A stretch of 14,184 nucleotides of DNA. It comes from Prevotellaceae bacterium. Lineage in GTDB: Bacteria > Bacteroidota > Bacteroidia > Bacteroidales > Paludibacteraceae. Positions 1 to 5,950 of this stretch are shown here, in pieces. Position numbers and translations under genes: made by a program. Numbering within the stretch: position 1 is the stretch's first letter; each line of letters begins with the position of its first letter. The stretch is from NCBI GenBank assembly GCA_031270565.1, contig JAISXJ010000031.1, positions 1-14,184 on the forward strand. Reading direction: 5' to 3'. Below the pieces are notes generated by a model. That model ran no database searches, was not told where the DNA came from, and was given only the letters and a program-made list of their open reading frames with translations.

Positions 1-118
1 GGGCTTCTAAAAATTAGATTTTTCAAGGCTTGCCATTGAGGTAAAAGCGGAGTTTACTAACGTAAATGAGCATTTTACCGAAAGAGCGTAACGCAGAAAA
101 AGCAATTTTTAGAAGTTC
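1..118. repeat. Left terminal copy of a 118-bp dispersed repeat (MITE-like)
   Basis: This segment is identical, in reverse complement, to 14066-14183. The inner part (4-115) is bounded by its own perfect 12-bp terminal inverted repeats, CTTCTAAAAATT at 4-15 and AATTTTTAGAAG at 104-115, which gives a ~112-bp unit like a small non-autonomous element or a foldback repeat. No long frame is open through it. Identity stops sharply at base 118, so the copies have different neighbours. Having the same repeat exactly at both window ends suggests that an assembler stopped here. Confidence 0.9.
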
Positions 119-139
119 CTATAAATTTTTCAACGAATA

Positions 140-862
140 ATGCTTATTAAAACAGCCGCCATTGTTCTGCACCGTACACCCTATTCCGACAATGGAACGA
201 TAGTGCATCTTTTCTCACGCGAGAAAGGGAAAATAACCGTTTTTATGCGTGGACGCGGAAAACGTACGGTTTTACCGCGGGCATTGATGCAGCCCTTTTC
301 GGTGGTTGATTTGGTGATTGACTTTCAGCAGAACCGAACGATGCACTATGTCAGAGAAAGTCAATCGGCGCTGACGTTTCAGACTATCCCATTTGACCCT
401 GTGAAAAGCGCTGTTACGCTGTTTCTCGCCGAAGTAATCTATCACGTTGCGCGAGATTTGCAGGCAGATATACGACTGTTCGATTTTCTGACACATTCTA
501 TTGCTTTTCTCGACGCCAGCGAGCGCGGGACAGCCAATTTTCACCTGATTTTCCTGTTCAAAATGACCTATTTTTTAGGCTTCTATCCAAACCTAAGCGG
601 ATTCGACGAGGGCGTGCTCTTTGATATGCGCAATAGCTGTTTCTGTTCTCAAGCGCCGCCACATATACACTATCTCAATGTCGAACAGACACGAAGCTTT
701 GCACATCTGATGCGGGGAAACTATGAAACAATGCACCTCTTTCGTCTCTCCCGCACGCAACGACACGATATTCTTATGCAAATCATTGACTATTATCGGC
801 TGCATATACCCGGATTCGGCGATCTCCTTTCGCTTGACGTATTGACGGAACTCTTTGATTAG
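140..862 (+). CDS. recO: DNA repair protein RecO
   Basis: RecO binds DNA and, with RecR, loads RecA onto SSB-coated gaps in the RecFOR recombinational repair pathway; it acts in the cytoplasm. The 240-residue protein has the normal family length. Its N-terminal ~80 residues fit the RecO OB-fold, opening with 'KTAAIVLHRTPYSDNGTIVH' and followed by the characteristic 'FSREKGKITVFMRGRGK' strand. The rest is the helical domain, ending in 'FGDLLSLDVLTELFD', typical of Bacteroidetes RecO. A C-x-C pair ('SCFC', about residue 168) is the only trace of the zinc-binding cysteines seen in some RecO proteins. The start ATG lies 21 bp after the terminal repeat and no good ribosome binding site is visible, which is normal for this phylum. 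The gene appears to stand alone, and no clear promoter box was found upstream, so it may be read from outside the window. Confidence 0.93.
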   Translation: MLIKTAAIVLHRTPYSDNGTIVHLFSREKGKITVFMRGRGKRTVLPRALMQPFSVVDLVIDFQQNRTMHYVRESQSALTFQTIPFDPVKSAVTLFLAEVIYHVARDLQADIRLFDFLTHSIAFLDASERGTANFHLIFLFKMTYFLGFYPNLSGFDEGVLFDMRNSCFCSQAPPHIHYLNVEQTRSFAHLMRGNYETMHLFRLSRTQRHDILMQIIDYYRLHIPGFGDLLSLDVLTELFD

Positions 863-863
863 A

Positions 864-896
864 TTTTGTCTGTCTCTGAAAAAATTGCTACTTTTG
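864..896 (+). promoter_or_regulatory. Bacteroidetes-type promoter for tRNA-Arg
   Basis: TTTTG at 864-868 and TACTTTTG at 889-896 match the -33 (TTTG) and -7 (TAnnTTTG) boxes of the Bacteroidetes primary sigma factor, with a 20-bp spacer. The expected transcription start is near 903, about 9 nt before the tRNA. This is the best promoter in the window and overlaps only the recO stop codon region. Confidence 0.7.
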
Positions 897-911
897 CATC
901 TCTTTTACATT

Positions 912-983
912 GCCTTTGTAGTTCAATGGATAGAACGGAAGTTTCCTAAACTTTAAATCAGGGTTCGATTCCCTGCGAAGGTA
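912..983 (+). tRNA. tRNA-Arg, anticodon CCU (reads AGG)
   Basis: The cloverleaf was folded by hand. Acceptor GCCTTTG 912-918 pairs with CGAAGGT 976-982 with two G-U pairs. D stem GTTC 921-924 pairs with GAAC 933-936. The anticodon stem GAAGT 938-942 pairs with ACTTT 950-954, with loop TTCCTAA and anticodon CCT at 945-947. The T stem CAGGG 959-963 pairs with CCCTG 971-975 around loop TTCGATT. The discriminator is A983 and CCA is not encoded. The gene is 72 nt long with a short variable loop. Confidence 0.93.
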
Positions 984-1027
984 CAAATACTTCTTACATT
1001 AACAAATCATTCTGTCACAATCTTCGG

Positions 1028-1063
1028 TTAATTCTTTTTTTGAGGCGCTATAAAAAGAATTAA
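1028..1063. repeat. 12-bp perfect inverted repeat after the tRNA, possible terminator
   Basis: TTAATTCTTTTT (1028-1039) and AAAAAGAATTAA (1052-1063) form a perfect 12-bp stem with a 12-nt loop. It lies 45 nt after the tRNA and 117 nt before the receptor gene. The stem is AT-rich and lacks a clean U run after it, so it could be a weak terminator or an operator rather than a classical intrinsic terminator. I see no other structure and no TAnnTTTG box between 984 and 1180. Confidence 0.45.
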
Positions 1064-1180
1064 TCATCTAACATTTTCTTTCCATATCCGAGCATTATTA
1101 ATTATCCGTAACTGCTAACCATTTTAAACCCCCACTGTTTAAATCAGTCTATATCGAACCTAACATAAAAGTATGACCTT

Positions 1181-3670
1181 ATGACCAGTTCCAACTTTTT
1201 TCAACGTACAGTATTTTCTCTGTTTGTGGTGTGGTTCGCCTGTACATCCCTTTCAGCAACAACCGTCTTCGGACAATTTGTTGATTCACAAAAAAATCCC
1301 GTTACTTTTGCCGGTGTTGCTCTGCTGGCTGCCGATTCCACGACGGTTGTCAGGGCGGCGCTTACGGATGAAGAGGGGCAATTTATTTTTAATGACATCT
1401 CCGCAGGAAACTATATCATAGAAACTTCTGTGCTGGGATTTATTCCGTTTAAAAAGCACGTGTCAATAGCTGCTTCCGACCTGCGGACAAATCTCGGCAG
1501 ATTCTCCCTCAAAGAAAACAACGTGGCGCTTGATGCCGTAGAGATAACCGGTCAGGCGTCACAAATGCGGTTTGATATTGACAGAAAGGTCTTTAATATT
1601 GACCAGAATCTGGCAGCTGCCGGCGCATCCGTGAGCGAAGCGCTTGAAAATATCCCCTCGATAGAGGTTGATAACGAAGGTAACATCTCTCTGCGCAACA
1701 GCAGCAGCGTCGAGGTGTGGATTAACGGTAAACCGGCGGGATTGAATGAAGAAAATCGGGCGCAAATTCTACAGCAAATGCCCGCAGGCAGTATTGAATC
1801 TGTGGAAATTATTACCAATCCTTCTGCAAAATACAGTCCCGAAGGCACATCCGGCGTGATTAACCTTGTAATGAAAAAGCAACGGCAATCAGGCTATTTT
1901 GGCAGTGTTATGGGAGGCATAGTGTATCCCTATCAGGACAAAGTGCGTGGAAACATCGGCGCAAACATCAATTATAACAGTTCGCTGGTTGATGCCTACG
2001 CCAACATCGGCTTCCGGCAACGCAAGTTCAGCAACACAAGCAATGTCGAACGTTTTACTTTTGCGCCAAATACCAATCAGACCGATACCCTTTTGTGGAT
2101 TAATCAGTCCGGCGCCGGTCAACGCACATCACAGGGACTGTTTACCCGAATGGGTGTTGATTTTCATCTGAACAGTAAAAATACGCTTGGTGCATCCGCC
2201 ATGCTGGACTTTAATAACAGTTCCAACTCCACGCTGTACAGTTATGATACCTGGGATTATCATACGCCGATAGCCGAACAAACGAAATATGAACGTCTTT
2301 CCGAGAATACCGGTCATCGTCAGTCGTATCATCTGAATCTGGATTATGTCCACGAATTCGATGGCAAAGGCTCCGAGTTGCGGGTGGCGCTGGCATACGG
2401 AAACTTTAAAATGGGAGATGACGCCTCTTACACTCAGGAAACGCAGCTGGGACGGTCGCTTGCCTATCGTCAGTTACAAAACAACAGCAGCAATAATCAG
2501 AACGCCGAGTTTAAAACCGATTTCATAAAAAAATTCGGAGAGACTATGAAATTTGAAAGTGGCATCAGTCTCAACTGGCAGGACAGATCGTCCAAATCAC
2601 AAATCTGGCAAGGACTTGAACAGCTTCCGGACAGCTTGCAGGACTATGACGATTTTGGCTATGGCGAATGGATAGCTGCTGCCTACGTTACATACGGTGC
2701 CAAACTCGGAAAATTCAATTTTCAAGTCGGCACACGCGGTGAATATGCAAATATTTCTGTTCTGTCCCGTAAGGCGGAAACAGATGCTTTCACTGCCAAG
2801 TGGAAAGATTATTTTCAAATCTATCCGACGGCTTTCATCTCGTATGCGTTGCCGAATGACAATGAACTCCAAATAAACTATACTCGTCGCATCCACCGCC
2901 CAAGAGGACGGCAGTTGAGCGCCTATCGCGACGTATCGGACTCAACAAATATCTCATACGGTAATCCAGATTTGAATCCTGAATTTGCCAATGCTCTGGA
3001 ATTAAACTATATCAAATCGTGGACAGAGCACGTTCTGTCCGTCTCTGCTTACTACCGCTACACAACCGACATTATTCAGCGCGTCCGTTTTCAGTCGCCG
3101 ACCAACAGTCTTGTTATGGAAAATACATTTGAAAATATTGCCAAATCTCAATCGACGGGGCTGGAACTGGTTGGAAAAAATCGCCTCTGGAAATGGCTTA
3201 ATCTCACAACAACCGTCAATCTGTACTATTCGCAAATGGACGAAATTGTTTATCGCGATATGCTTTTACAGGAAAAAAACGCGGCTTTTTCGTGGAATAC
3301 GCGGCTCATCGGAAACATACTTTTTCCGCTTGGCTTTTCCGGACAGATTATCGGCTACTATTCTTCGCCCAGAGTGATTGCTCAGGGTAACACAAAGGCT
3401 TCATACGGCGTAGATTTGGGTATTCGCAAGTCTCTATTTAATAAAAAATTGAATATTAATTTTACCGTACGTGACGTTTTCCACACGCGCAGATGGCAAA
3501 ACATTACCTGGAGCGATACTTTCTGGCAGGAATCAAACGTTTTCCCTGCCGGACCTCAATTCAGCCTTAATATTACCTACAACTTTGGAAATATGAAGCT
3601 TAAAAACAATCAAAACAACCGAAACAACGGAGAGAACGGCGATATGGAAGATGATTTTTCTAATGAATAG
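1181..3670 (+). CDS. TonB-dependent receptor-like outer membrane beta-barrel protein
   Basis: This protein is predicted to sit in the outer membrane as a plugged beta-barrel. Substrate import driven by TonB is the usual role of the family, but the substrate cannot be read from sequence. Order of parts: signal peptide about residues 1-26; a CarboxypepD regulatory-like beta-sandwich about 28-110 ('GQFVDSQKNPVTFAGVAL'); a plug-like segment about 118-232 including 'SVSEALENIPSIEVDNEG', 'VWINGKPAGL', 'IESVEIITNPSAKYSPEG' and 'TSGVINLVMKK'; then a barrel of about 580 residues. This layout matches the 'outer membrane beta-barrel family' (OMP_b-brl_3 type) rather than the larger SusC family, and there is no SusD partner beside it. 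The protein runs ~30 residues past a typical barrel-ending strand, into an Asn-rich and then acidic tail. The start at 1181 gives a good signal peptide; the ATG at 1173 is out of frame and stops after three codons. Confidence 0.87.
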   Translation: MTSSNFFQRTVFSLFVVWFACTSLSATTVFGQFVDSQKNPVTFAGVALLAADSTTVVRAALTDEEGQFIFNDISAGNYIIETSVLGFIPFKKHVSIAASDLRTNLGRFSLKENNVALDAVEITGQASQMRFDIDRKVFNIDQNLAAAGASVSEALENIPSIEVDNEGNISLRNSSSVEVWINGKPAGLNEENRAQILQQMPAGSIESVEIITNPSAKYSPEGTSGVINLVMKKQRQSGYFGSVMGGIVYPYQDKVRGNIGANINYNSSLVDAYANIGFRQRKFSNTSNVERFTFAPNTNQTDTLLWINQSGAGQRTSQGLFTRMGVDFHLNSKNTLGASAMLDFNNSSNSTLYSYDTWDYHTPIAEQTKYERLSENTGHRQSYHLNLDYVHEFDGKGSELRVALAYGNFKMGDDASYTQETQLGRSLAYRQLQNNSSNNQNAEFKTDFIKKFGETMKFESGISLNWQDRSSKSQIWQGLEQLPDSLQDYDDFGYGEWIAAAYVTYGAKLGKFNFQVGTRGEYANISVLSRKAETDAFTAKWKDYFQIYPTAFISYALPNDNELQINYTRRIHRPRGRQLSAYRDVSDSTNISYGNPDLNPEFANALELNYIKSWTEHVLSVSAYYRYTTDIIQRVRFQSPTNSLVMENTFENIAKSQSTGLELVGKNRLWKWLNLTTTVNLYYSQMDEIVYRDMLLQEKNAAFSWNTRLIGNILFPLGFSGQIIGYYSSPRVIAQGNTKASYGVDLGIRKSLFNKKLNINFTVRDVFHTRRWQNITWSDTFWQESNVFPAGPQFSLNITYNFGNMKLKNNQNNRNNGENGDMEDDFSNE

Positions 3671-4000
3671 TTCTTGCGGAAAACCGGCTAAAAAAGGTAT
3701 TGATAACTTGTTATTTCTTTTTGAAAACGGATGAAAACTTTCTTTTGGAAGAGTCGAGATGTACTTATCTGCAAGATATTCTTTTTTTTCAACAAGTTAT
3801 TATTATACTTACCCTATTGAAGATAACCGATTTATTTTACTTATTATAAATTTCAACACACTAATATCATCTCTAAGAAGAGTTTTTTTACAAAGTCTTT
3901 TTTTATAATAATACCTGTGAGATTAGTTTTTAGTTATTAGAGTTTAGAGTGTAGTTTTTTGCCCAGGGCATATTTTTAGTTGTCAGAGTGTCCCCTTAAC

Positions 4001-4027
4001 GTCCTTAATGTCTTTAATGTCCTTAAT
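4001..4027. repeat. Three tandem copies of a 9-bp unit (GTCCTTAAT)
   Basis: GTCCTTAAT, GTCTTTAAT and GTCCTTAAT follow one another without gaps, and a degenerate copy precedes them. It is a small tandem repeat inside the larger inverted-repeat element, with no evident role. Confidence 0.8.
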
Positions 4028-4264
4028 CTCGACGCCCCCTTATTTGTAACGAGTGGGAGGAGGTAAGCGAACTGCCTTGCAGGCAGTCTGGGAAGCCGTT
4101 TTTTTGCCCGTTAGGGCATAAATATCAATAGAAAAACGGCTTCAGGCAGGCATTTTGTCCGTTAGGACATATACCGTTAATGTCCTACGGACAATTCGGG
4201 CAGATAAAAATGTTTGTTTCTATTGATATATAAGCCGTAAACGGCTAATAACTACACTTTGTAC

Positions 4265-4284
4265 GGGCAAAAAATTTTTTGCCC
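4265..4284. repeat. Perfect 20-bp palindrome
   Basis: GGGCAAAAAATTTTTTGCCC is an exact palindrome. It lies just inside the right arm of the inverted-repeat element and 41 bp upstream of the -7 box of the toxin-antitoxin-like operon. On position alone it could be an operator or simply part of the foldback element. Confidence 0.75.
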
Positions 4285-4325
4285 CTACTCTAAACTCTAA
4301 AAACTAAACTCTAATAAAAAAGGTA

Positions 4326-4333
4326 TATCTTTG
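4326..4333 (+). promoter_or_regulatory. Candidate -7 box for the toxin-antitoxin-like operon
   Basis: TATCTTTG matches the Bacteroidetes -7 consensus TAnnTTTG and sits 19 bp before the start codon at 4353, giving a very short leader. No TTTG -33 box is seen at the usual ~20-bp distance, so this is a partial match. Confidence 0.45.
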
Positions 4334-4352
4334 TATTCTAATTTGAAATGAA

Positions 4353-4634
4353 ATGAGGTCGGAAGCGTTAAAGGATTTTATTCGAGAACATGCCGTTTTG
4401 TTTTGGTATTCGCCGGACGACAAAGCGGAAACTGTCAGCGACGAATTGCTGGTTGAAACCATATTGAATTATGGCGATATGGATGCGGTACGGAAATTAT
4501 TTGAACTGATGGGAATAAAAAAAGTAGCGTCCATATTTTTCAACACCATTAATAAAAGCGAACGCTGCAAGAATAATTATCACGAACTGACTTTGAATTA
4601 TTTTACTTTGTTATTCAACCGTTATGCACAATGA
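4353..4634 (+). CDS. Small DUF6922-like protein, likely antitoxin partner
   Basis: This 93-residue soluble protein has no signal peptide and no membrane segment. The stretch 'AVLFWYSPDD', followed by 'ELLVETILNYGDMDAVRKLF' and 'MGIKKVASIFFN', resembles the small DUF6922 family, whose members have 'LFWD…' then '…ILERGDWEDV'-like segments. These often precede nucleotidyltransferase-fold genes; this identification is from memory of the family pattern. Its stop overlaps the start of the next gene by 11 bp, so the two are almost certainly translated as a coupled pair. By position it is the candidate antitoxin, replacing the winged-helix AbiEi normally paired with AbiEii. The start at 4353 is the first usable ATG after the -7 box; ATG at 4348 stops after two codons. 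Confidence 0.7.
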   Translation: MRSEALKDFIREHAVLFWYSPDDKAETVSDELLVETILNYGDMDAVRKLFELMGIKKVASIFFNTINKSERCKNNYHELTLNYFTLLFNRYAQ

Positions 4635-5238
4635 AATATTAACAGCCAAACAACGGGAATTATTGCCTTATATTTCTCAATTTAAGCGCACGTTTTATTT
4701 GGTTGGCGGCACCGCAATTGCTTTACACATAGGTCATCGTGAATCAATTGATTACGATTTGTTTTCTTTCAGTAAATTGAATAAAAGCAGAATAAGACAA
4801 CAGCTATTAAAAATTCCTTTCCGTCAAAAAATTATCTTTGAAGATGTTGACCAGATGCACTTTTATATCAACGATGTCAAAGTAACTTTTTTCAATTATC
4901 CGTATCAGGTAGAGCATCCTGTTAACGTTGACAATATTATTACAATGCCTGCTCTTCTTGCGCTGTCGGCAATGAAAGCGTTTGCATTGGGACGCAGAGC
5001 AAAATGGAAAGATTATGTCGATTTATATTTTATCCAAAAAACATATTTTTCGGTAAACGATATATCCCGAGAAGCAGCAAGGTTGTTCAACGGGCAGTTT
5101 TCTGAGAAATTATTCAGACAACAATTGACGTTTCATAAAGACATTGACTATTCTGAAGAAGTAAGATTTTTACCCGGATTTGAAGTTCAGCCGGAAGAGA
5201 TTAAACAGTTTTTGATTGAGACTTCCATAAAAATATAG
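4624..5238 (+). CDS. AbiEii/AbiGii-type nucleotidyltransferase, putative toxin
   Basis: This 204-residue protein has the DNA polymerase beta-like nucleotidyltransferase fold of the AbiEii family, whose members can modify tRNA or other targets with a nucleotide and block growth. Seen directly: motif 'VGGTAIALHIGHRESIDYDL' with G28-G29-T30 and the metal-binding pair D43-x-D45, and the family's lysine/aspartate motif 'AKWKDYVDLYF' (K129, D130, D133). The strand expected to hold the third acidic residue reads 'VKVTFF', with T88 where an acidic residue is common, so metal binding may be unusual. Length is somewhat shorter than canonical AbiEii, as is usual for stand-alone versions. It overlaps the small upstream gene by 11 bp, and the operon is flanked by the same 33-bp repeat on both sides. 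Toxicity is inferred from the family, not shown. Confidence 0.82.
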   Translation: MHNEILTAKQRELLPYISQFKRTFYLVGGTAIALHIGHRESIDYDLFSFSKLNKSRIRQQLLKIPFRQKIIFEDVDQMHFYINDVKVTFFNYPYQVEHPVNVDNIITMPALLALSAMKAFALGRRAKWKDYVDLYFIQKTYFSVNDISREAARLFNGQFSEKLFRQQLTFHKDIDYSEEVRFLPGFEVQPEEIKQFLIETSIKI

Positions 5239-5241
5239 ATA

Positions 5242-5274
5242 TAGTTTTTAGTTATTAGAGTTTAGAGTGTAGTT
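5242..5274 (+). repeat. Second copy of a 33-bp exact direct repeat
   Basis: These 33 bases, beginning TAGTTTTTAGTT and ending AGAGTGTAGTT, are identical to 3924-3956. The copy begins 4 bp after the stop codon of the nucleotidyltransferase gene. Together the two copies bracket ~1.3 kb holding the inverted-repeat element and the toxin-antitoxin-like pair. A shorter related copy is at 7418-7440. Confidence 0.85.
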
Positions 5275-5283
5275 AGTAGTGAG

Positions 5284-5368
5284 TAGTCCTGAAAGGACAT
5301 TATTTTCATAACCGCAGGTCAGCGACCTGCGGTAGGGAAGTATGTAGAGCGCACTGCCTGAAAGGCAG
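5284..5368. repeat. Cluster of REP-like hairpins
   Basis: Three perfect hairpins occur in 85 bp. GTCCT-gaa-AGGAC is at 5286-5298. A 10-bp stem ACCGCAGGTC / GACCTGCGGT with loop AGC is at 5311-5333. CTGCCT-gaa-AGGCAG is at 5354-5368. The first and third share the form 'CCTGAAAGG' with different outer bases, like the CTGCCTTGCAGGCAG hairpin at 4070. They look like REP/BIME-type palindromes. No U run follows, so I do not call terminators. Confidence 0.65.
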
Positions 5369-5447
5369 GACTAAAACGCTAATAATAGCGAAAGATGTGC
5401 GAGAGGAAACTAATTTTACACGAAAAACTAACCACTAAAAAAAAATT

Positions 5448-5475
5448 ATTCACTATTCGTTATTCGTTATTCACT
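5448..5475 (+). repeat. Heptamer tandem repeat, 4 units (ATTCACT/ATTCGTT)
   Basis: Four abutting 7-bp units read ATTCACT, ATTCGTT, ATTCGTT, ATTCACT. They end 12 bp before a promoter-like box. The same unit recurs at 7440-7467 (opposite strand) and at 7656-7697. Confidence 0.85.
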
Positions 5476-5486
5476 GAAAAAAGTAT

Positions 5487-5494
5487 TATCTTTG
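5487..5494 (+). promoter_or_regulatory. Candidate -7 box before the first FISUMP gene
   Basis: TATCTTTG fits TAnnTTTG. A matching -33 TTTG is not evident, since the expected place is occupied by the heptamer repeats. If used, it gives a leader of about 450 nt before the gene at 5951. Confidence 0.35.
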
Positions 5495-5950
5495 CCCCGT
5501 TCTTATAAACATCTAAAATCAACTCAAAGCGATGCTTACATCTGGGATTCTATATTTACCCTTTTTTCAGATTAGACGGTTTAACCGCCTAAAAGTAAGC
5601 TCGTTACAAAAGCCCCCCCCCGCATTCAGCTTAACTCCTTGTATTCAAGGGCTTTTCATGTATTAAAAACTTTTTGGTTACTGGTTAACAGCGCGAAGTC
5701 TCTTTGCGTCTTTTCGCCATATACATATACAACGGCAATCTTCCTGAATGGTCGGGAGGGTTGCCGTTGTCTGTTATTGCGCCCCTTGCGAAAAACCTCC
5801 CGCTTTGGCGGGACAAGTCTTGCGTGCCTTGCGGTTAAATATTTTTACCGCAAAGACACAAGGAATACGCAAAGAACGCCAAAAGACGCTATTACAATTG
5901 ACTTTTTATTTTTCAATTATATCTATCAATTAATTTAAAACATGTTTTTT
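5495..5950 (+). other. Long structured leader region of the first FISUMP gene
   Basis: This ~456-bp stretch has no convincing gene. It contains a 9-C homopolymer (5613-5621) that can also pair as AAAAGCCC (5608-5615) with GGGCTTTT (5649-5656). It also contains a 17-bp hairpin at 5729-5770, described separately. Two smaller stems follow: TCCCGC-tttg-GCGGGA at 5798-5813 and TTGCGGT / ACCGCAA at 5829-5853. Between and after these are scattered 'TTTGCGTC' / 'CGCAAAGA' words in both orientations, which look like remnants of a dispersed repeat. Confidence 0.5.
5729..5770 (+). promoter_or_regulatory. 17-bp RNA hairpin in the leader
   Basis: Bases 5729-5745 (ACAACGGCAATCTTCCT) pair without a break with 5754-5770, leaving an 8-nt loop, GAATGGTC. 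Three pairs (5739/5760, 5741/5758, 5745/5754) are U-G in + strand RNA and would be A-C mismatches in - strand RNA, so the structure favours a + strand transcript. No U tract follows, so it is not an intrinsic terminator. It may be a regulatory leader element or part of a repeat-derived RNA. Confidence 0.5.

Larger units (their letters stand above)
3924..4315. repeat. MITE-like inverted-repeat element with nested hairpins
   Basis: The ends are inverted relatives of one ~30-bp AT-rich sequence: 3924-3954 reads TAGTTTTTAGTT…GAGTGTAG and 4285-4314 reads the related sequence on the other strand (CTACTCTAAACTC…). Next inward, TTTTTTGCCC (3955-3964) pairs with GGGCAAAAAA (4265-4274). Near the centre GAAGCCGTTTTT (4092-4103) pairs with AAAAACGGCTTC (4132-4143). 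All share an axis near 4114-4119. Further hairpins are CTGCCTTGCAGGCAG (4070-4084), TGCCCGTTAGGGCA (4105-4118), TGTCCGTTAGGACA (4156-4169) and TGTCCTACGGACA (4181-4193). ATATCAATAGAAA (4122-4134) is inverted at 4217-4229. Nothing in it codes. Confidence 0.6.
3671..4352. other. Repeat-filled intergenic region, no gene seen
   Basis: This AT-rich stretch of about 680 bp separates the receptor from the toxin-antitoxin-like pair. The first 250 bp are nearly featureless apart from a spaced inverted pair, ATAACTTGTT at 3703-3712 and AACAAGTTAT at 3791-3800. From 3924 onward it is dense with repeats and hairpins listed separately. I found no convincing open frame and no clear intrinsic terminator for the receptor gene. 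Confidence 0.7.

Noticed and set aside
1450..1470. CACGTG core inside the receptor gene as a third parS site
   Set aside because: The flanks (GCACGTGTCA) do not match the parS arms; it is a chance core within coding sequence.
1181..3670. Receptor as a SusC-type glycan importer
   Set aside because: At 829 residues it is shorter than SusC, no SusD gene follows, and the motif layout fits the outer-membrane beta-barrel family instead.
5639..5938. Open frames of 99 and 61 residues in the leader of paralog 1
   Set aside because: They run through hairpins and repeat words, have low-complexity unlikely protein sequence and no recognisable domain. They are treated as non-coding leader.
5239..5950. 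Search for a DGR template repeat in the intergenic regions
   Set aside because: No stretch resembles 7202-7366 with A at the variable sites, and no reverse transcriptase motif (YxDD) protein is encoded in the window.
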